Below are positions 8,931-16,724 of a stretch of 40,537 nt of DNA, one piece after another. The DNA is from Eggerthellaceae bacterium (GTDB taxonomy: Bacteria > Actinomycetota > Coriobacteriia > Coriobacteriales > Eggerthellaceae). A program made the translations under genes and the position numbers. Numbering within the stretch: position 1 is the stretch's first letter; each line of letters starts with the position of its first letter. Location: assembly GCA_017511465.1 (NCBI GenBank), contig JAFWJU010000085.1:1-40537 (forward strand). The letters run 5' to 3'. A model generated the notes under the pieces. It worked only from the letters and a program-made list of their open reading frames with translations, ran no database searches and was not told the origin of the DNA.

Positions 8931-9263
8931 ATGGCTAATGCTCTGTACATCGACTACGAGTTCTGCTCCGGTTGCCACAGCTGCGAGATTGCTTGCCGCA
9001 ACGAGCTCGAAATCGGCATCAACGACTTCGGCATGAAGGTCCTCGAGGACAAGCCGCGTCAGAACCCTGACGGCGCTTGGCACTGGGACTACATCGCCTA
9101 CCCGACGGAGCTCTGCGACCTGTGCGCCGAGCGTGTCGAGGCTGGCGGAATCCCGGCTTGCGTTATGCACTGCCAGGCCAAGGTGCTGTACTTCGGCACC
9201 ATCGAAGAAATGACGGCCAAGCTCGCCGAGAAGGGCAGCAAGGGCGCCATCTTCGTACCGTAA
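8931..9263 (+). CDS. Small Fe-S electron-transfer subunit, DmsB-like
   Basis: 110 residues with a strong ribosome-binding site (AAGGGGG). It has eight cysteines in two groups: Cys12, 15, 18, 22 (CSGCHSCEIAC) and Cys62, 65, 77, 81 (CDLC...CVMHC). This fits two [4Fe-4S] clusters formed by swapping the last Cys of each set, as in DmsB/PhsB-type subunits, but it is roughly half their usual length. It directly follows the molybdoenzyme and should pass electrons to it. No membrane anchor gene accompanies the pair, so the donor is probably a soluble reductant or an unlinked partner. Confidence 0.9.
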   Translation: MANALYIDYEFCSGCHSCEIACRNELEIGINDFGMKVLEDKPRQNPDGAWHWDYIAYPTELCDLCAERVEAGGIPACVMHCQAKVLYFGTIEEMTAKLAEKGSKGAIFVP

Positions 9264-9298
9264 GCCACGTTGAGGCTACGGACTCAGTTTGATCGGTT

Positions 9299-9332
9299 GG
9301 ATACGGCGAACCCGTTCGCCGTATCCTTCCCG
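9299..9332 (+). terminator. Hairpin after the molybdoenzyme operon
   Basis: GGATACGGCGAA (9299-9310) and TTCGCCGTATCC (9315-9326) form a perfect 12-bp stem with a 4-nt loop. The following bases are only TTCCC, so the U-tract is poor. It ends the two-gene transcript or acts as a processing/stability element. Confidence 0.6.
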
Positions 9333-9666
9333 ATAAAGGTAAGGGAGCAGGCTGGGTAATCGGAAACAGCCAACTCGTTTTGCGGGAAGCGCAGTTGGGG
9401 CCTCGTTCTTAGGCCTATGGCGAATCCAAGAGCGTCAACAGTGACCGTTCTTTTCGCAGGATGAGCAACGTTTTCAGATATCTCAGATTTGCTCCAAGAA
9501 AAGGGGGCTCAAGTATCGTCCGCGGAGTTAGTTCTAAACGCGCTCTGCAAGATGGATCTTGGGCGCAAGCAAATGACCGAGTTGCTTGCATGCTGCTAGA
9601 AGGAGGAATTAGAAGTACTCGGTTTTTGTTCCTGTAATACCCGAAGACAACCTTAGGAGGGATTTC
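9333..9666 (+). promoter_or_regulatory. Non-coding stretch before the first SLC13 carrier, with two operator-like palindromes
   Basis: No gene is supported here. Two symmetrical sites lie close together: CAAGAT-GG-ATCTTG (9548-9561) and GCAAGCAA-N9-TTGCTTGC (9565-9589). Both are perfect and sit about 80-120 bp before the carrier start, where a regulator would bind. No clean -35/-10 pair is visible. Confidence 0.45.
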
Positions 9667-11208
9667 ATGGGTACTGAAGATGTCGTCGCCAAACATGATT
9701 TTGGCACGCCTTTTCCTGATGCGAAGACGCAGCGCAACCGCCTGATCGGCGTCGTCGTTGCCGTCATCGTGTTCCTGCTTTTCCAATTCGTGTTGCCTTG
9801 TCCCGAGGGACTTCCTCATACAGCCATGTCGGCAGCGGGCATCCTGTTCATGTCCATCGTTCTGTGGTGTACTGAGGCCGTGCCCTTTACGATTTCCGTT
9901 CTGCTGCTTTACTTCATGCTTCCGATTACGGGCGTCCTGCCTTATGCCGACATCAAAGGCGTTGCGGATGCCGTAACAGTCGGTTCTGGTGACGCAGCTC
10001 AGGTGCTGACGGGTGCGACGGTTTATGTCACGAATAGCGTGTTCAACCAGTCGAGCCTGCTGGTCCCGATTTACTGCCTCTTCGTGTTCACGGTTTCCGG
10101 TGCTGTCATGAGCACCCCGATTCCGTATCGCGTTGCCAAGGCCGCCCTCGAGTTCGCCGGCAACAACATCACCAAGATGTTCGTCATGTTTGGTCTCGGC
10201 TGCTCGATTCTGTCCATGTTCATTTCCGACCTTGCTGCTTCCGCAATTTTCTGCGGCATCGGCATCTCCATCTGCGAGGCTAACGGCGGAAAGCCCAAGA
10301 TTTCCGAGCTTGGCAAAGCCTTTACCGTTTTGTGCGGCGCGACTGCTGCCATCGGCGGCATCGGCACCCCGGTTGGCAACTCGCTGAACATGCTCTGCAT
10401 GAATATGGTCGGCCAGGCCATGGGCGTCACCGTGACGTTCGGCCAGTGGTGCATCACGATGATCCCCATCGCCATCGTCACGTCCATTCTTGCTTCGCTG
10501 TACGTGGCGAAGGCCTTCAAGTGCGAGGAAATCAAGCCTGAGGCTCTCGACGTCGTCAAGGGCAAGCTGGCTGACTACGGCAAGCTGAGCGCTCGCGAAA
10601 TCAAGATCATCATCTGGTTCGTCATCGTGTTCGGCATCTGCCTGCTCTCCACGTGGTTCCCGCAAATCAACTCCATGCTCGTGTGCTTCATCGGCGCCGT
10701 CATCGCCTTCATCCCGGGTCTCAACCTGCTGACGAAGGAAGACTTCGACAAGTCCGTGTCTTGGGACATCATCATGCTGATCATCGGCGTGCAATGCCTC
10801 ATCAACGGCCTTATGGGCACCGGCATCGTCGGTTGGGTTGTTAACCTGATCTTCGCCGGCGCAGCTACGTGGCCGTTCATCGTCGTGGTCATCGTCTGCG
10901 TCATCGTCACCGGCGTTCTGCACATCCTGATCCCGATCGGCCCTCCGACCGTGTCCGTCGCTCTGCCGATCATGTTCGGCATCGCCGCCATGGTTCCCGA
11001 GCTCAACGGTTGCCTGATTGCTGCCATCGGTGGCTCCATCGGTGCTGTGACCTCGTTCTTGCCGTTCGACGCCATCATGCTGTGCTCCTACAAGTACGGC
11101 TGGATCAGCATGGCTGACTGGCTGAAGAAGGCATGGCCTTGCACGGTCATCCTGTGGATCGTCGTCATCATCCTTGGCCCGATCATCACCGGCTTCTTCG
11201 CCTACTAG
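9667..11208 (+). CDS. SLC13/DASS-family anion transporter
   Basis: 513 residues, with about a dozen hydrophobic segments after a ~30-residue soluble N-terminus; AGGAGG lies 7 bp before the ATG. It is a divalent-anion:sodium symporter or exchanger family protein. The two family signature loops are recognisable as ISDLAASAIF (~186-195) and GIGTPVGNSLN (~233-243), with an inverted-repeat counterpart around PIGPPTVSVALP. It lies in the inner membrane. Its place after the molybdoenzyme and Fe-S genes suggests uptake of that enzyme's carboxylate substrate or product exchange, although a 0.4-kb gap with its own palindromes points to separate control. Confidence 0.9.
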   Translation: MGTEDVVAKHDFGTPFPDAKTQRNRLIGVVVAVIVFLLFQFVLPCPEGLPHTAMSAAGILFMSIVLWCTEAVPFTISVLLLYFMLPITGVLPYADIKGVADAVTVGSGDAAQVLTGATVYVTNSVFNQSSLLVPIYCLFVFTVSGAVMSTPIPYRVAKAALEFAGNNITKMFVMFGLGCSILSMFISDLAASAIFCGIGISICEANGGKPKISELGKAFTVLCGATAAIGGIGTPVGNSLNMLCMNMVGQAMGVTVTFGQWCITMIPIAIVTSILASLYVAKAFKCEEIKPEALDVVKGKLADYGKLSAREIKIIIWFVIVFGICLLSTWFPQINSMLVCFIGAVIAFIPGLNLLTKEDFDKSVSWDIIMLIIGVQCLINGLMGTGIVGWVVNLIFAGAATWPFIVVVIVCVIVTGVLHILIPIGPPTVSVALPIMFGIAAMVPELNGCLIAAIGGSIGAVTSFLPFDAIMLCSYKYGWISMADWLKKAWPCTVILWIVVIILGPIITGFFAY

Positions 11209-11273
11209 GATTTGCTGGCATTGGTTTTAGATGCCGTGAATTAACGGCAGCTATGAACCGAACGTGCTACGAT

Positions 11274-11312
11274 AAGTCACCGGGCGGGTCATCCGCTCGG
11301 TGACTTTTCTTA
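11274..11312 (+). terminator. Rho-independent terminator after the SLC13 carrier
   Basis: AAGTCACCGGGCGG (11274-11287) pairs with CCGCTCGGTGACTT (11293-11306), one mismatch/wobble, around a 5-nt loop and followed by TTCTT. It also sits in the leader of the small gene at 11336, so some readthrough may feed that gene. Confidence 0.75.
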
Positions 11313-11335
11313 ATGGAACAGGAGACGATAGCCTT

Positions 11336-11533
11336 ATGGATTTCATTGGATACGTGCTCCTCGGCGTTTTCGCCATTTTCGTCGCGTACATGTCCCTGCG
11401 AAAAGGCAACCCCGACAAAGGGAAAAGCTATGAGAAACGTAGAGACGAGATGTACGAGTTCTACGAGAACCGAATGGAGGAGTTCCGGGAGACGGAGATG
11501 AAGGAAGACGACCCTTCTTCTGAAGAGCGATAG
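11336..11533 (+). CDS. Small single-pass membrane protein
   Basis: 65 residues. The ATG at 11336 is preceded by AGGAGA at 11 bp and starts directly into one hydrophobic segment (DFIGYVLLGVFAIFVAYM, residues 2-19). The rest is highly charged (KRRDEMYEFYENRMEEFRETEMKE), probably a cytoplasmic helix. No known family is recognised. It lies between two transporter genes, so an accessory role to one of them is possible but not shown. Confidence 0.6.
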   Translation: MDFIGYVLLGVFAIFVAYMSLRKGNPDKGKSYEKRRDEMYEFYENRMEEFRETEMKEDDPSSEER

Positions 11534-11568
11534 TCTGCCTAAATCTTAGAAGCATTCGCAAGGGCGCT

Positions 11569-11700
11569 CATGTACATTCATGCATACATGGAACGTTTTG
11601 CGTGATAACGGTTTCTAATATCGATATTGCCTTTCACGGGTGATATCACCCAGGTGAGTTTCCTTGCGTTGGTTTCCAAGCTAAAATGATTCTGTTTTAA
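11569..11700 (+). promoter_or_regulatory. Regulatory region of the ArsB/NhaD-like carrier with three palindromes
   Basis: CATGTA-N10-TACATG (11569-11590), the 12-bp palindrome AATATCGATATT (11617-11628) and the 14-bp palindrome GGGTGATATCACCC (11638-11651) lie in a row upstream of the GTG start at 11716. TAAAAT near 11683 could be a -10 box. The segment TATCACCCAGG that spans the last palindrome recurs, inverted, before the second molybdoenzyme (19567-19580 region). Confidence 0.5.
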
Positions 11701-11715
11701 GACAAAGGAGGGTCT

Positions 11716-13038
11716 GTGTTAACTGCTGCACAAATACTGTCCATCGTCGTGTTCGTCGTCGTCATGGCGCTTGTGGTATCCGAGAAGATCCACCGCGCTG
11801 TGGCTGCTCTCGCCGGCGCCGTTGTTCTGCTCATCGTGTCGTCGTTGAGCGCGATCAACACAGGTGTCGTAGAGATATTCCCGAGCTTCGACGCGGCGCT
11901 GGAATCCATCGACTTCAACACGCTTGCCGTTCTTTGCGGCATGATGATGTTTGTCGGCGTAGTCAAGCTATCGGGTTTGTTCGAGTACGTGGCCATCAAA
12001 TCTGCAAAGCTCTGCAAGGGCGATCCGTGGAAGATCATGGTCGTATTCGCCATCATCACTGCCGTGTTCTCGGCGTTCTTGGACAACGTGACGACTATCT
12101 TGCTCATCGGCCCCATGACCATCATGCTGTGCCGCACGCTGAAGATTGACGCTACGCCATTCTTGATGGTGGAGATTCTTTCGTCGAACGTCGGCGGTAC
12201 AGCCACGCTCATTGGCGACCCGCCCAACATCATGATCGGCTCGGCAGCTGGCCTGACGTTCTTTGACTTCATCAAATACGATGCTCCTGCTGTCGTAATG
12301 ATGATGGTCGTGATCATCGTCGTCTTCAAGTTCTTGTATGGCAAGAAGCTTCACGTGCACCAGGAGGACATGGATCACGTCATGGAGCTTGATGAGAACG
12401 AGGCGATCAAGGACCGCTTCCTGTTCCGCGTCTCCATTGCGATGATTGCCGTGGTAACGGTCTCGTTCATGGCTCATGGCGCCCTCAACCTTGAGTCTGG
12501 TGTCATCGCCCTTGCCGCTGCGGCCATCATTCTGCTGATATCGCGCGCAGACCTCGAAGAGGTCATTCACGACGTGGAGTGGCCCACCATCGGCTTCTTC
12601 CTGGGCCTGTTCATCGTCGTCGGCGGCATGGAGCACACCGGCGTCATCGAGATGATCGGCACTTGGATGGTCGAGATCACCGGCGGCAACATTGTTCTAT
12701 TGATAGTCGTGTTGCTTTGGGGTTCGGCGATACTCTCGGCAATTCTGGACAACATCCCGTTTGTCGCCACGATGATCCCCATCATCGCCGTTATGCAATC
12801 GCAAGGCGTTGACGTGGCTCCGCTGTGGTGGGCGCTGTCTCTCGGCGCGTGCCTGGGCGGCAACGGCACGCTCGTGGGAGCCTCGGCCAACGTGGTGCTT
12901 TCCTCCATTGCAAACCGCGAGGGTTACCCGATATCCTTCATGAGCTTCACCAAGGTCGGTTTCCCGATCATGATCATCACCATAATCGTGGCAACCGTGT
13001 ACATGCTGGCGCTTAACTCGATTGGCTGGTTCGTGTAG
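11716..13038 (+). CDS. ArsB/NhaD-like transporter (ion transporter superfamily)
   Basis: 440 residues, GTG start with AAAGGAGGG 4 bp upstream. There are about 11-12 membrane segments. The diagnostic duplicated motifs are present: LDNVTTILLIGPM with GTATLIGDPPNIMIG in the first half, and LDNIPFVATMIPI with GNGTLVGASANVV in the second. These motifs are typical of the ArsB/NhaD/P-protein/YbiR group. The inner-membrane substrate may be an anion or Na+/H+. No arsenic genes are nearby, so arsenite export is not supported. A strong terminator follows, so it is a single-gene transcript. Confidence 0.88.
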   Translation: MLTAAQILSIVVFVVVMALVVSEKIHRAVAALAGAVVLLIVSSLSAINTGVVEIFPSFDAALESIDFNTLAVLCGMMMFVGVVKLSGLFEYVAIKSAKLCKGDPWKIMVVFAIITAVFSAFLDNVTTILLIGPMTIMLCRTLKIDATPFLMVEILSSNVGGTATLIGDPPNIMIGSAAGLTFFDFIKYDAPAVVMMMVVIIVVFKFLYGKKLHVHQEDMDHVMELDENEAIKDRFLFRVSIAMIAVVTVSFMAHGALNLESGVIALAAAAIILLISRADLEEVIHDVEWPTIGFFLGLFIVVGGMEHTGVIEMIGTWMVEITGGNIVLLIVVLLWGSAILSAILDNIPFVATMIPIIAVMQSQGVDVAPLWWALSLGACLGGNGTLVGASANVVLSSIANREGYPISFMSFTKVGFPIMIITIIVATVYMLALNSIGWFV

Positions 13039-13061
13039 CGTATAACTCGCATCCTCTGGAA

Positions 13062-13097
13062 AAGCGGCCTGCTTCAACTGAAGCAGGCCGCTTTTTT
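13062..13097 (+). terminator. Strong rho-independent terminator
   Basis: AAGCGGCCTGCTTC (13062-13075) and GAAGCAGGCCGCTT (13080-13093) form a perfect 14-bp stem with a 4-nt loop followed by TTTT. Confidence 0.92.
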
Positions 13098-13146
13098 AAT
13101 ACCAAAAACAATAAAGATGATTAATTGCATATACAATGCTAATGAA

Positions 13147-13175
13147 TTGTGGTTCTATTACTAATGCAGTAGATT
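13147..13175 (+). promoter_or_regulatory. Likely promoter of the MarR gene
   Basis: TTGTGG (13147-13152), a 17-bp spacer and TAGATT (13170-13175) lie 27 bp before the start codon. An imperfect dyad, ATTGCAT-N5-ATGCTAAT (about 13124-13143), sits just upstream and could be the autoregulatory site. Confidence 0.5.
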
Positions 13176-13201
13176 TACTCTTCATTTTGTAGGGGATGCA
13201 A

Positions 13202-13642
13202 ATGGAGCAGAACTACGAAAACGTTTTCGACACCATGATGCTTTATCATTTCCTAATCGAGCGCGATGTTTTCGCCGTTCGCGAGGATCTCACGAAACAG
13301 CAGGAGATCGTGCTTGCGGGCATCGCCATGTTCGAGCCTGTCGGTTCAGGCGCGCTTGCAGATTTCTTAAGCCTTCCGCCGCAAAACGTCAGCCGAAACG
13401 TCATCGACCTCGAGTCGCAGGGTTTAGTGACGAGAACGGTCGATCCCGAGAACCGTCGTCAAGTCATTCTCACGATAAGCGACCGGGGGAGAGATTTCAT
13501 TTCATCACATCGCAAAAACGTGAATATGAGGCTTGACGTTTCGCTCGGCGGTCTCAGCGAAGACGAGCGCGCACTGCTTGTAGATGTGTCGCGGGTTGCC
13601 AAGAACCTTCTTCGCAAAGCATTGGAAGCGTCTACACGATAA
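13202..13642 (+). CDS. MarR-family transcriptional regulator
   Basis: 146 residues from the second of two in-frame ATGs; 13202 is preferred because AGGGG is 6 bp away from it but touches the first ATG (13196). It has a winged HTH with GSGALADFLSLPPQNVSRNVIDLESQGLVTR and the wing PENRRQVILTISDRG, flanked by dimerisation helices. The likely target is its own promoter and the membrane-protein gene 140 bp downstream, where a perfect 9-bp inverted repeat precedes a TATAAT. The ligand is unknown. Confidence 0.9.
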   Translation: MEQNYENVFDTMMLYHFLIERDVFAVREDLTKQQEIVLAGIAMFEPVGSGALADFLSLPPQNVSRNVIDLESQGLVTRTVDPENRRQVILTISDRGRDFISSHRKNVNMRLDVSLGGLSEDERALLVDVSRVAKNLLRKALEASTR

Positions 13643-13703
13643 GATTGGGCATACGCAGCCGCTCAACGAGCGAACAACATTAAAACGAAAGCGGCTTTTG
13701 ACG

Positions 13704-13750
13704 TGGGACAGGATTGTTTGACCTGTCCCATTATCTTGTTTCACTATAAT
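13704..13750 (+). promoter_or_regulatory. Inverted repeat and -10 box before the SpoVA-like gene
   Basis: TGGGACAGG (13704-13712) and CCTGTCCCA (13722-13730) form a perfect 9-bp inverted repeat with a 9-bp spacer. A perfect TATAAT follows at 13745-13750, 32 bp before the GTG start. The right arm covers the -35 position, as expected for a repressor site. No U-tract follows the hairpin, so it is not a good terminator for the MarR gene. Confidence 0.55.
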
Positions 13751-13782
13751 CATTCGAGAAGCATGGATGAACGGAGAATGAT

Positions 13783-14655
13783 GTGAGAAACGTAAAGTCC
13801 GTTGTGTACGCATTCCTAATCGGAGGACTGTTCGCCCTGGTGTCGCAAACACTAACGACGTTTTGGGGTTACGTGTTGGGTGAGGAGCTCGAATTGTACG
13901 TGCCTTGCCTGACGCTCATCAGCATGGGCATCATCGGCTTCATCATGGCTGGTTTCGCCATTTATCAATACTTCATCGAATGGAGTGGTTTCGGCGGCAT
14001 CCTGCCGTTTTCGGGGTTTGCAGTGGGTGTCGGCATGACCATGCTCGAGCCGTGGTTCGAAGGAAAGTCAGCAGGAAAGTCGATTTGGGCGGGTGTGTTC
14101 CTGCTCATATGGTTCAACTGCATCGTGGCGCTCATCACCGTTCTCATTGGGGTAGGCTGCGGCATGGCCGGCGTAACTGCAGAATCTGCTCCCGCGGTCG
14201 AAGGCGCCATCATATTCCCGCTTTCGTATGTTGGCGGCGGCATCATGTGCGCAGTATTCCAAGCGCTGTTCATCTTGGCGAAGAAGATTTACAAGAAATG
14301 CGCCCCCATTCACATGCTCGTGTTCGGTTGGCTTATGGGGGCCATCCTCGCGCCCACGGGTTTCTGCACGACGATGATCCACACGTTTGGGCAGGGCTTT
14401 GGAATCATGCTTCCCGTGGGCGGTTACCAGATGTACAACATCGGATACCTGTTGGCGCAAGGTGGTGCTGCGGCATCAGAAGGCGTTGCCATGCTCGGTG
14501 CGTTCGCCCTGGCGATTCTGGGCCTTTTCTTCACGGGTTTGGGAACGTTTTTGCTGTATCGGGCCAATTTCGGCCGAAAAACCGTCGAGCAAGTGCACTT
14601 TGAACGGGCGCAGGATCAAGAAAAGCGCTATGGCGCCATGGTCAAGGGCGATTAA
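13783..14655 (+). CDS. SpoVA-like multi-pass membrane protein
   Basis: 290 residues, GTG start with GGAGA 7 bp upstream. It has about seven to eight hydrophobic segments. The first half resembles SpoVAC/SpoVAE: FLIGGLFALVSQTL, then GFIMAGFAIYQYFIEWSGFGGILPFSGFAVGV, including the GAG-type loop and conserved P-x-x-GF. The protein is about twice the usual ~150 residues, and the second half adds further membrane segments (GYLLAQGG, LGAFALAILGLFF). SpoVA proteins move dipicolinate in sporulating Firmicutes. No sporulation genes are in this window and the lineage does not form spores, so a different transport role is likely. The assignment rests on pattern recall. Confidence 0.6.
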   Translation: MRNVKSVVYAFLIGGLFALVSQTLTTFWGYVLGEELELYVPCLTLISMGIIGFIMAGFAIYQYFIEWSGFGGILPFSGFAVGVGMTMLEPWFEGKSAGKSIWAGVFLLIWFNCIVALITVLIGVGCGMAGVTAESAPAVEGAIIFPLSYVGGGIMCAVFQALFILAKKIYKKCAPIHMLVFGWLMGAILAPTGFCTTMIHTFGQGFGIMLPVGGYQMYNIGYLLAQGGAAASEGVAMLGAFALAILGLFFTGLGTFLLYRANFGRKTVEQVHFERAQDQEKRYGAMVKGD

Positions 14656-14656
14656 C

Positions 14657-14884
14657 TTACTTTTTGAGTACCCGGTACATGCCGGGCATGACTTCTTCGA
14701 TTGTGCCGTCTGCAACGAGCATGTCCAAATGCCTTTTGTGAACACCGCGTATGGTGGCTTGTTGCGCCATGAACATGCCGCCTTGCAGCTTCGCCATCGT
14801 TAGCAGTTTGCCAACGGCGCTCATGGGAAGACCGTTGTCTTCGTTTCCCGTCGTCCATTTTTTCAACATGCTCGACAGACTCAT
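14657..14884 (-). CDS. Solo winged-helix protein, AbiEi/type IV antitoxin N-domain-like
   Basis: 75 residues; ATG with GGGGGT 6 bp upstream. The C-terminal two thirds read as the small winged helix found at the N-terminus of AbiEi-type antitoxins: residues ~36-75 with MAQQATIRGVHKRHLDMLV, then GTIEEVMPGMYRVL (the 'G.ie...pG.Y.l' wing). Nothing else of an antitoxin, and no nucleotidyltransferase toxin, is adjacent. It converges with the SpoVA-like gene, the stops being 1 bp apart. It has its own promoter whose -35 is overlapped by an inverted repeat. It is probably a small DNA-binding regulator. Confidence 0.6.
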   Translation of the reverse strand: MSLSSMLKKWTTGNEDNGLPMSAVGKLLTMAKLQGGMFMAQQATIRGVHKRHLDMLVADGTIEEVMPGMYRVLKK

Positions 14885-14925
14885 GAGAACACCCCCGATA
14901 TTCTCGTAACGCTTTGATGCTGGAA

Positions 14926-14954
14926 ATCCTATTCCAGAAGGTAATCCAGGGCAA
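14926..14954 (-). promoter_or_regulatory. Promoter of the solo winged-helix gene
   Basis: On the minus strand, TTGCCC (14954-14949), a 17-bp spacer and TAGGAT (14931-14926) lie 41 bp before the start codon. A perfect 11-bp inverted repeat, GCAATCGCCCG (14951-14961) / CGGGCGATTGC (14993-15003), overlaps the -35 box and extends upstream towards the divergent carrier gene. Confidence 0.5.
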
Positions 14955-15146
14955 TCGCCCGCAATCTTCCGAACTCACCCCGAAATCACCCACGGGCGAT
15001 TGCTGCCTCTTCTTTCGCAGAGAAGAATTGCATGTACATTGCAGAGAGTCTGGATGCGTAAGCAAATGGGGGCCAGATAACTGTTTCGGCCCGACGTTGG
15101 GGCCAACAGGCTCTGCGGAAGTATTCTATTTACGAATGGAGGGGTA

Positions 15147-16610
15147 ATGTCTACAGAAATCCTCAAAGCTGGCGAACCCGGAAGCCCGGGTTACCCGATT
15201 TTGAAGATGGATGATTCTCGGGCTTTGTTCCGTAGGATCATCGGCATCGTCTTGGCAGTCCTGTGCATTGTCGCAGGATTCATGCTCCCGCTTCCGGATG
15301 GGTTAACGCGTGAGGGCATGGAATCCATCATGATTCTCGTTTCGCTGATCATCATGTTCGTCGCGCGCACCTTCCCGGTGGGCATCATCGCGCTTTTGTA
15401 CGTGATCGTGTGCCCGGTCGTCGGGGTCTGCACGCCCGCGCAGGCATATGCGGGCTTCGGCAGCGTGATGTTCTTCTTCGTTATCACCGTTTCGGCTATG
15501 ACGGTCGTCATCCTTAAGACCACGTTGCCCGTGCGCCTCGTGTCTTGGCTCGTTTCCATTGCCAAGGCCAATCCGAAGCGCGTCGTTTTGGGTTTCATGT
15601 TCTCGACGTGGCTGTTCTCATCCATCATGTCGAACATCCCCACGGCTTTGCTGTTCATCGGCATCGCCATGCCCGTACTCGAGGCTATGAAGGCCGAGCC
15701 CGGTAAGTCGAACTTCGGCCGCTGCCTGATGATGGGCATCCCGACTGCTGGCATGGTCGGCGGTATTTCCACGCCGGTTGGCACGTCGATCAACATCATG
15801 GCAATGCAGTTCCTGCAGCAGGCAACGGGCATCACCATCGGCTTCGTGCAGTGGATGTGCATTGGCATTCCCATTGCCGCAATCGTGTTCATCGCCCTGT
15901 TCCTCACCATCACCACGCTGTATCCGCCTGAGGAAATCCCCGAGTTCGCGCTGAAGAGCATTCATGACCAGCGCGCTTCCTTCGGTAAGCTCTCGGTGTA
16001 TGAGTGGAAGGTCATCTTCACGATCGGCGTCATGCTCATCCTGTGGATTGTCGGTTCGTATGTCACGCAGATCAACATGCTGTATGTCTCCACGTTCGGC
16101 CTCGTGTTCATGATGCTGCCGTTCAACAACATGATGACGTGGGACGAGTTCGAAGCTGGCTGTCCGTGGCAGATCGTCATGGTGTACGGCGCCGTGTCCG
16201 TCGTTGCCGTGCCGTTCCTGGCTACCGGTGCTGCTCAGTGGATCGCCGATACGTTCGCTGCTTTGACCGCTGGCACCAGCCCGATGATGTTCGTCCTGCT
16301 TCTGGCGCTGTTCATCACTTGCCTGAACGCAGTGTTCCCCATGGGTCCGGCTGTCGTCGGCCTGCTGTGCACGCCTATCGTCATGATCGCCGCCACGACG
16401 CAGCTGTGCAATCCGGCTCTGGCTGCCATGATCGTGGCAATGCCCTCGGAGGCGACGTTCATGTTGCCCTTGTCGATGATGTACCTGTTAACTTTGGAAA
16501 AGGGGTACTACACTATTGGCCAGGTTGCCAAGTCGGGCATCATACCGTCGCTTGTCCTGATTTTGGCGCTGGCGTTCATCGCACAACCGCTCTGCAACAT
16601 ATTCTGGTAG
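15147..16610 (+). CDS. SLC13/DASS-family anion transporter (second copy)
   Basis: 487 residues, ATG preceded by GGAGGGG. Family features: about 12 membrane segments, the SNT-like loop MSNIPTALLFIG (~167-178) and GISTPVGTSINIM (~209-221). The second-half counterpart includes FPMGPAVVGLL. It is clearly diverged from the carrier at 9667, not a recent duplicate. It is transcribed alone, between the divergent winged-helix gene and a terminator. Substrate is probably a di- or tricarboxylate or aromatic acid, by family only. Its 262-bp upstream region also contains GGGGCCA twice (near 15066-15072 and 15097-15103). Confidence 0.9.
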   Translation: MSTEILKAGEPGSPGYPILKMDDSRALFRRIIGIVLAVLCIVAGFMLPLPDGLTREGMESIMILVSLIIMFVARTFPVGIIALLYVIVCPVVGVCTPAQAYAGFGSVMFFFVITVSAMTVVILKTTLPVRLVSWLVSIAKANPKRVVLGFMFSTWLFSSIMSNIPTALLFIGIAMPVLEAMKAEPGKSNFGRCLMMGIPTAGMVGGISTPVGTSINIMAMQFLQQATGITIGFVQWMCIGIPIAAIVFIALFLTITTLYPPEEIPEFALKSIHDQRASFGKLSVYEWKVIFTIGVMLILWIVGSYVTQINMLYVSTFGLVFMMLPFNNMMTWDEFEAGCPWQIVMVYGAVSVVAVPFLATGAAQWIADTFAALTAGTSPMMFVLLLALFITCLNAVFPMGPAVVGLLCTPIVMIAATTQLCNPALAAMIVAMPSEATFMLPLSMMYLLTLEKGYYTIGQVAKSGIIPSLVLILALAFIAQPLCNIFW

Positions 16611-16650
16611 CAGGTTGGCAGAACAGGTTTTGTGTAAAAGCAACAACCGA

Positions 16651-16694
16651 AGGGTGCCTGGCGCTAAGGAAGTGCCAGGCACCCTTCTGCTTTC
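16651..16694 (+). terminator. Terminator hairpin after the second SLC13 carrier
   Basis: AGGGTGCCTGGC (16651-16662) and GCCAGGCACCCT (16674-16685) form a perfect 12-bp stem with an 11-nt loop, followed by TCTGCTTTC. Confidence 0.75.
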
Positions 16695-16724
16695 ATACAA
16701 TACATGGTAAAGACTGGGGGAGTC

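Noticed and set aside
9415..10923. 502-codon open frame on the minus strand
   Set aside because: Antisense to the SLC13 carrier; its D/H/E/N-rich translation is the complement of membrane codons.
11716..13038. Arsenite efflux pump (arsB)
   Set aside because: The motifs fit the wider ArsB/NhaD group, but no arsR, arsC, arsA or arsM neighbours exist, so an arsenic role is not supported.
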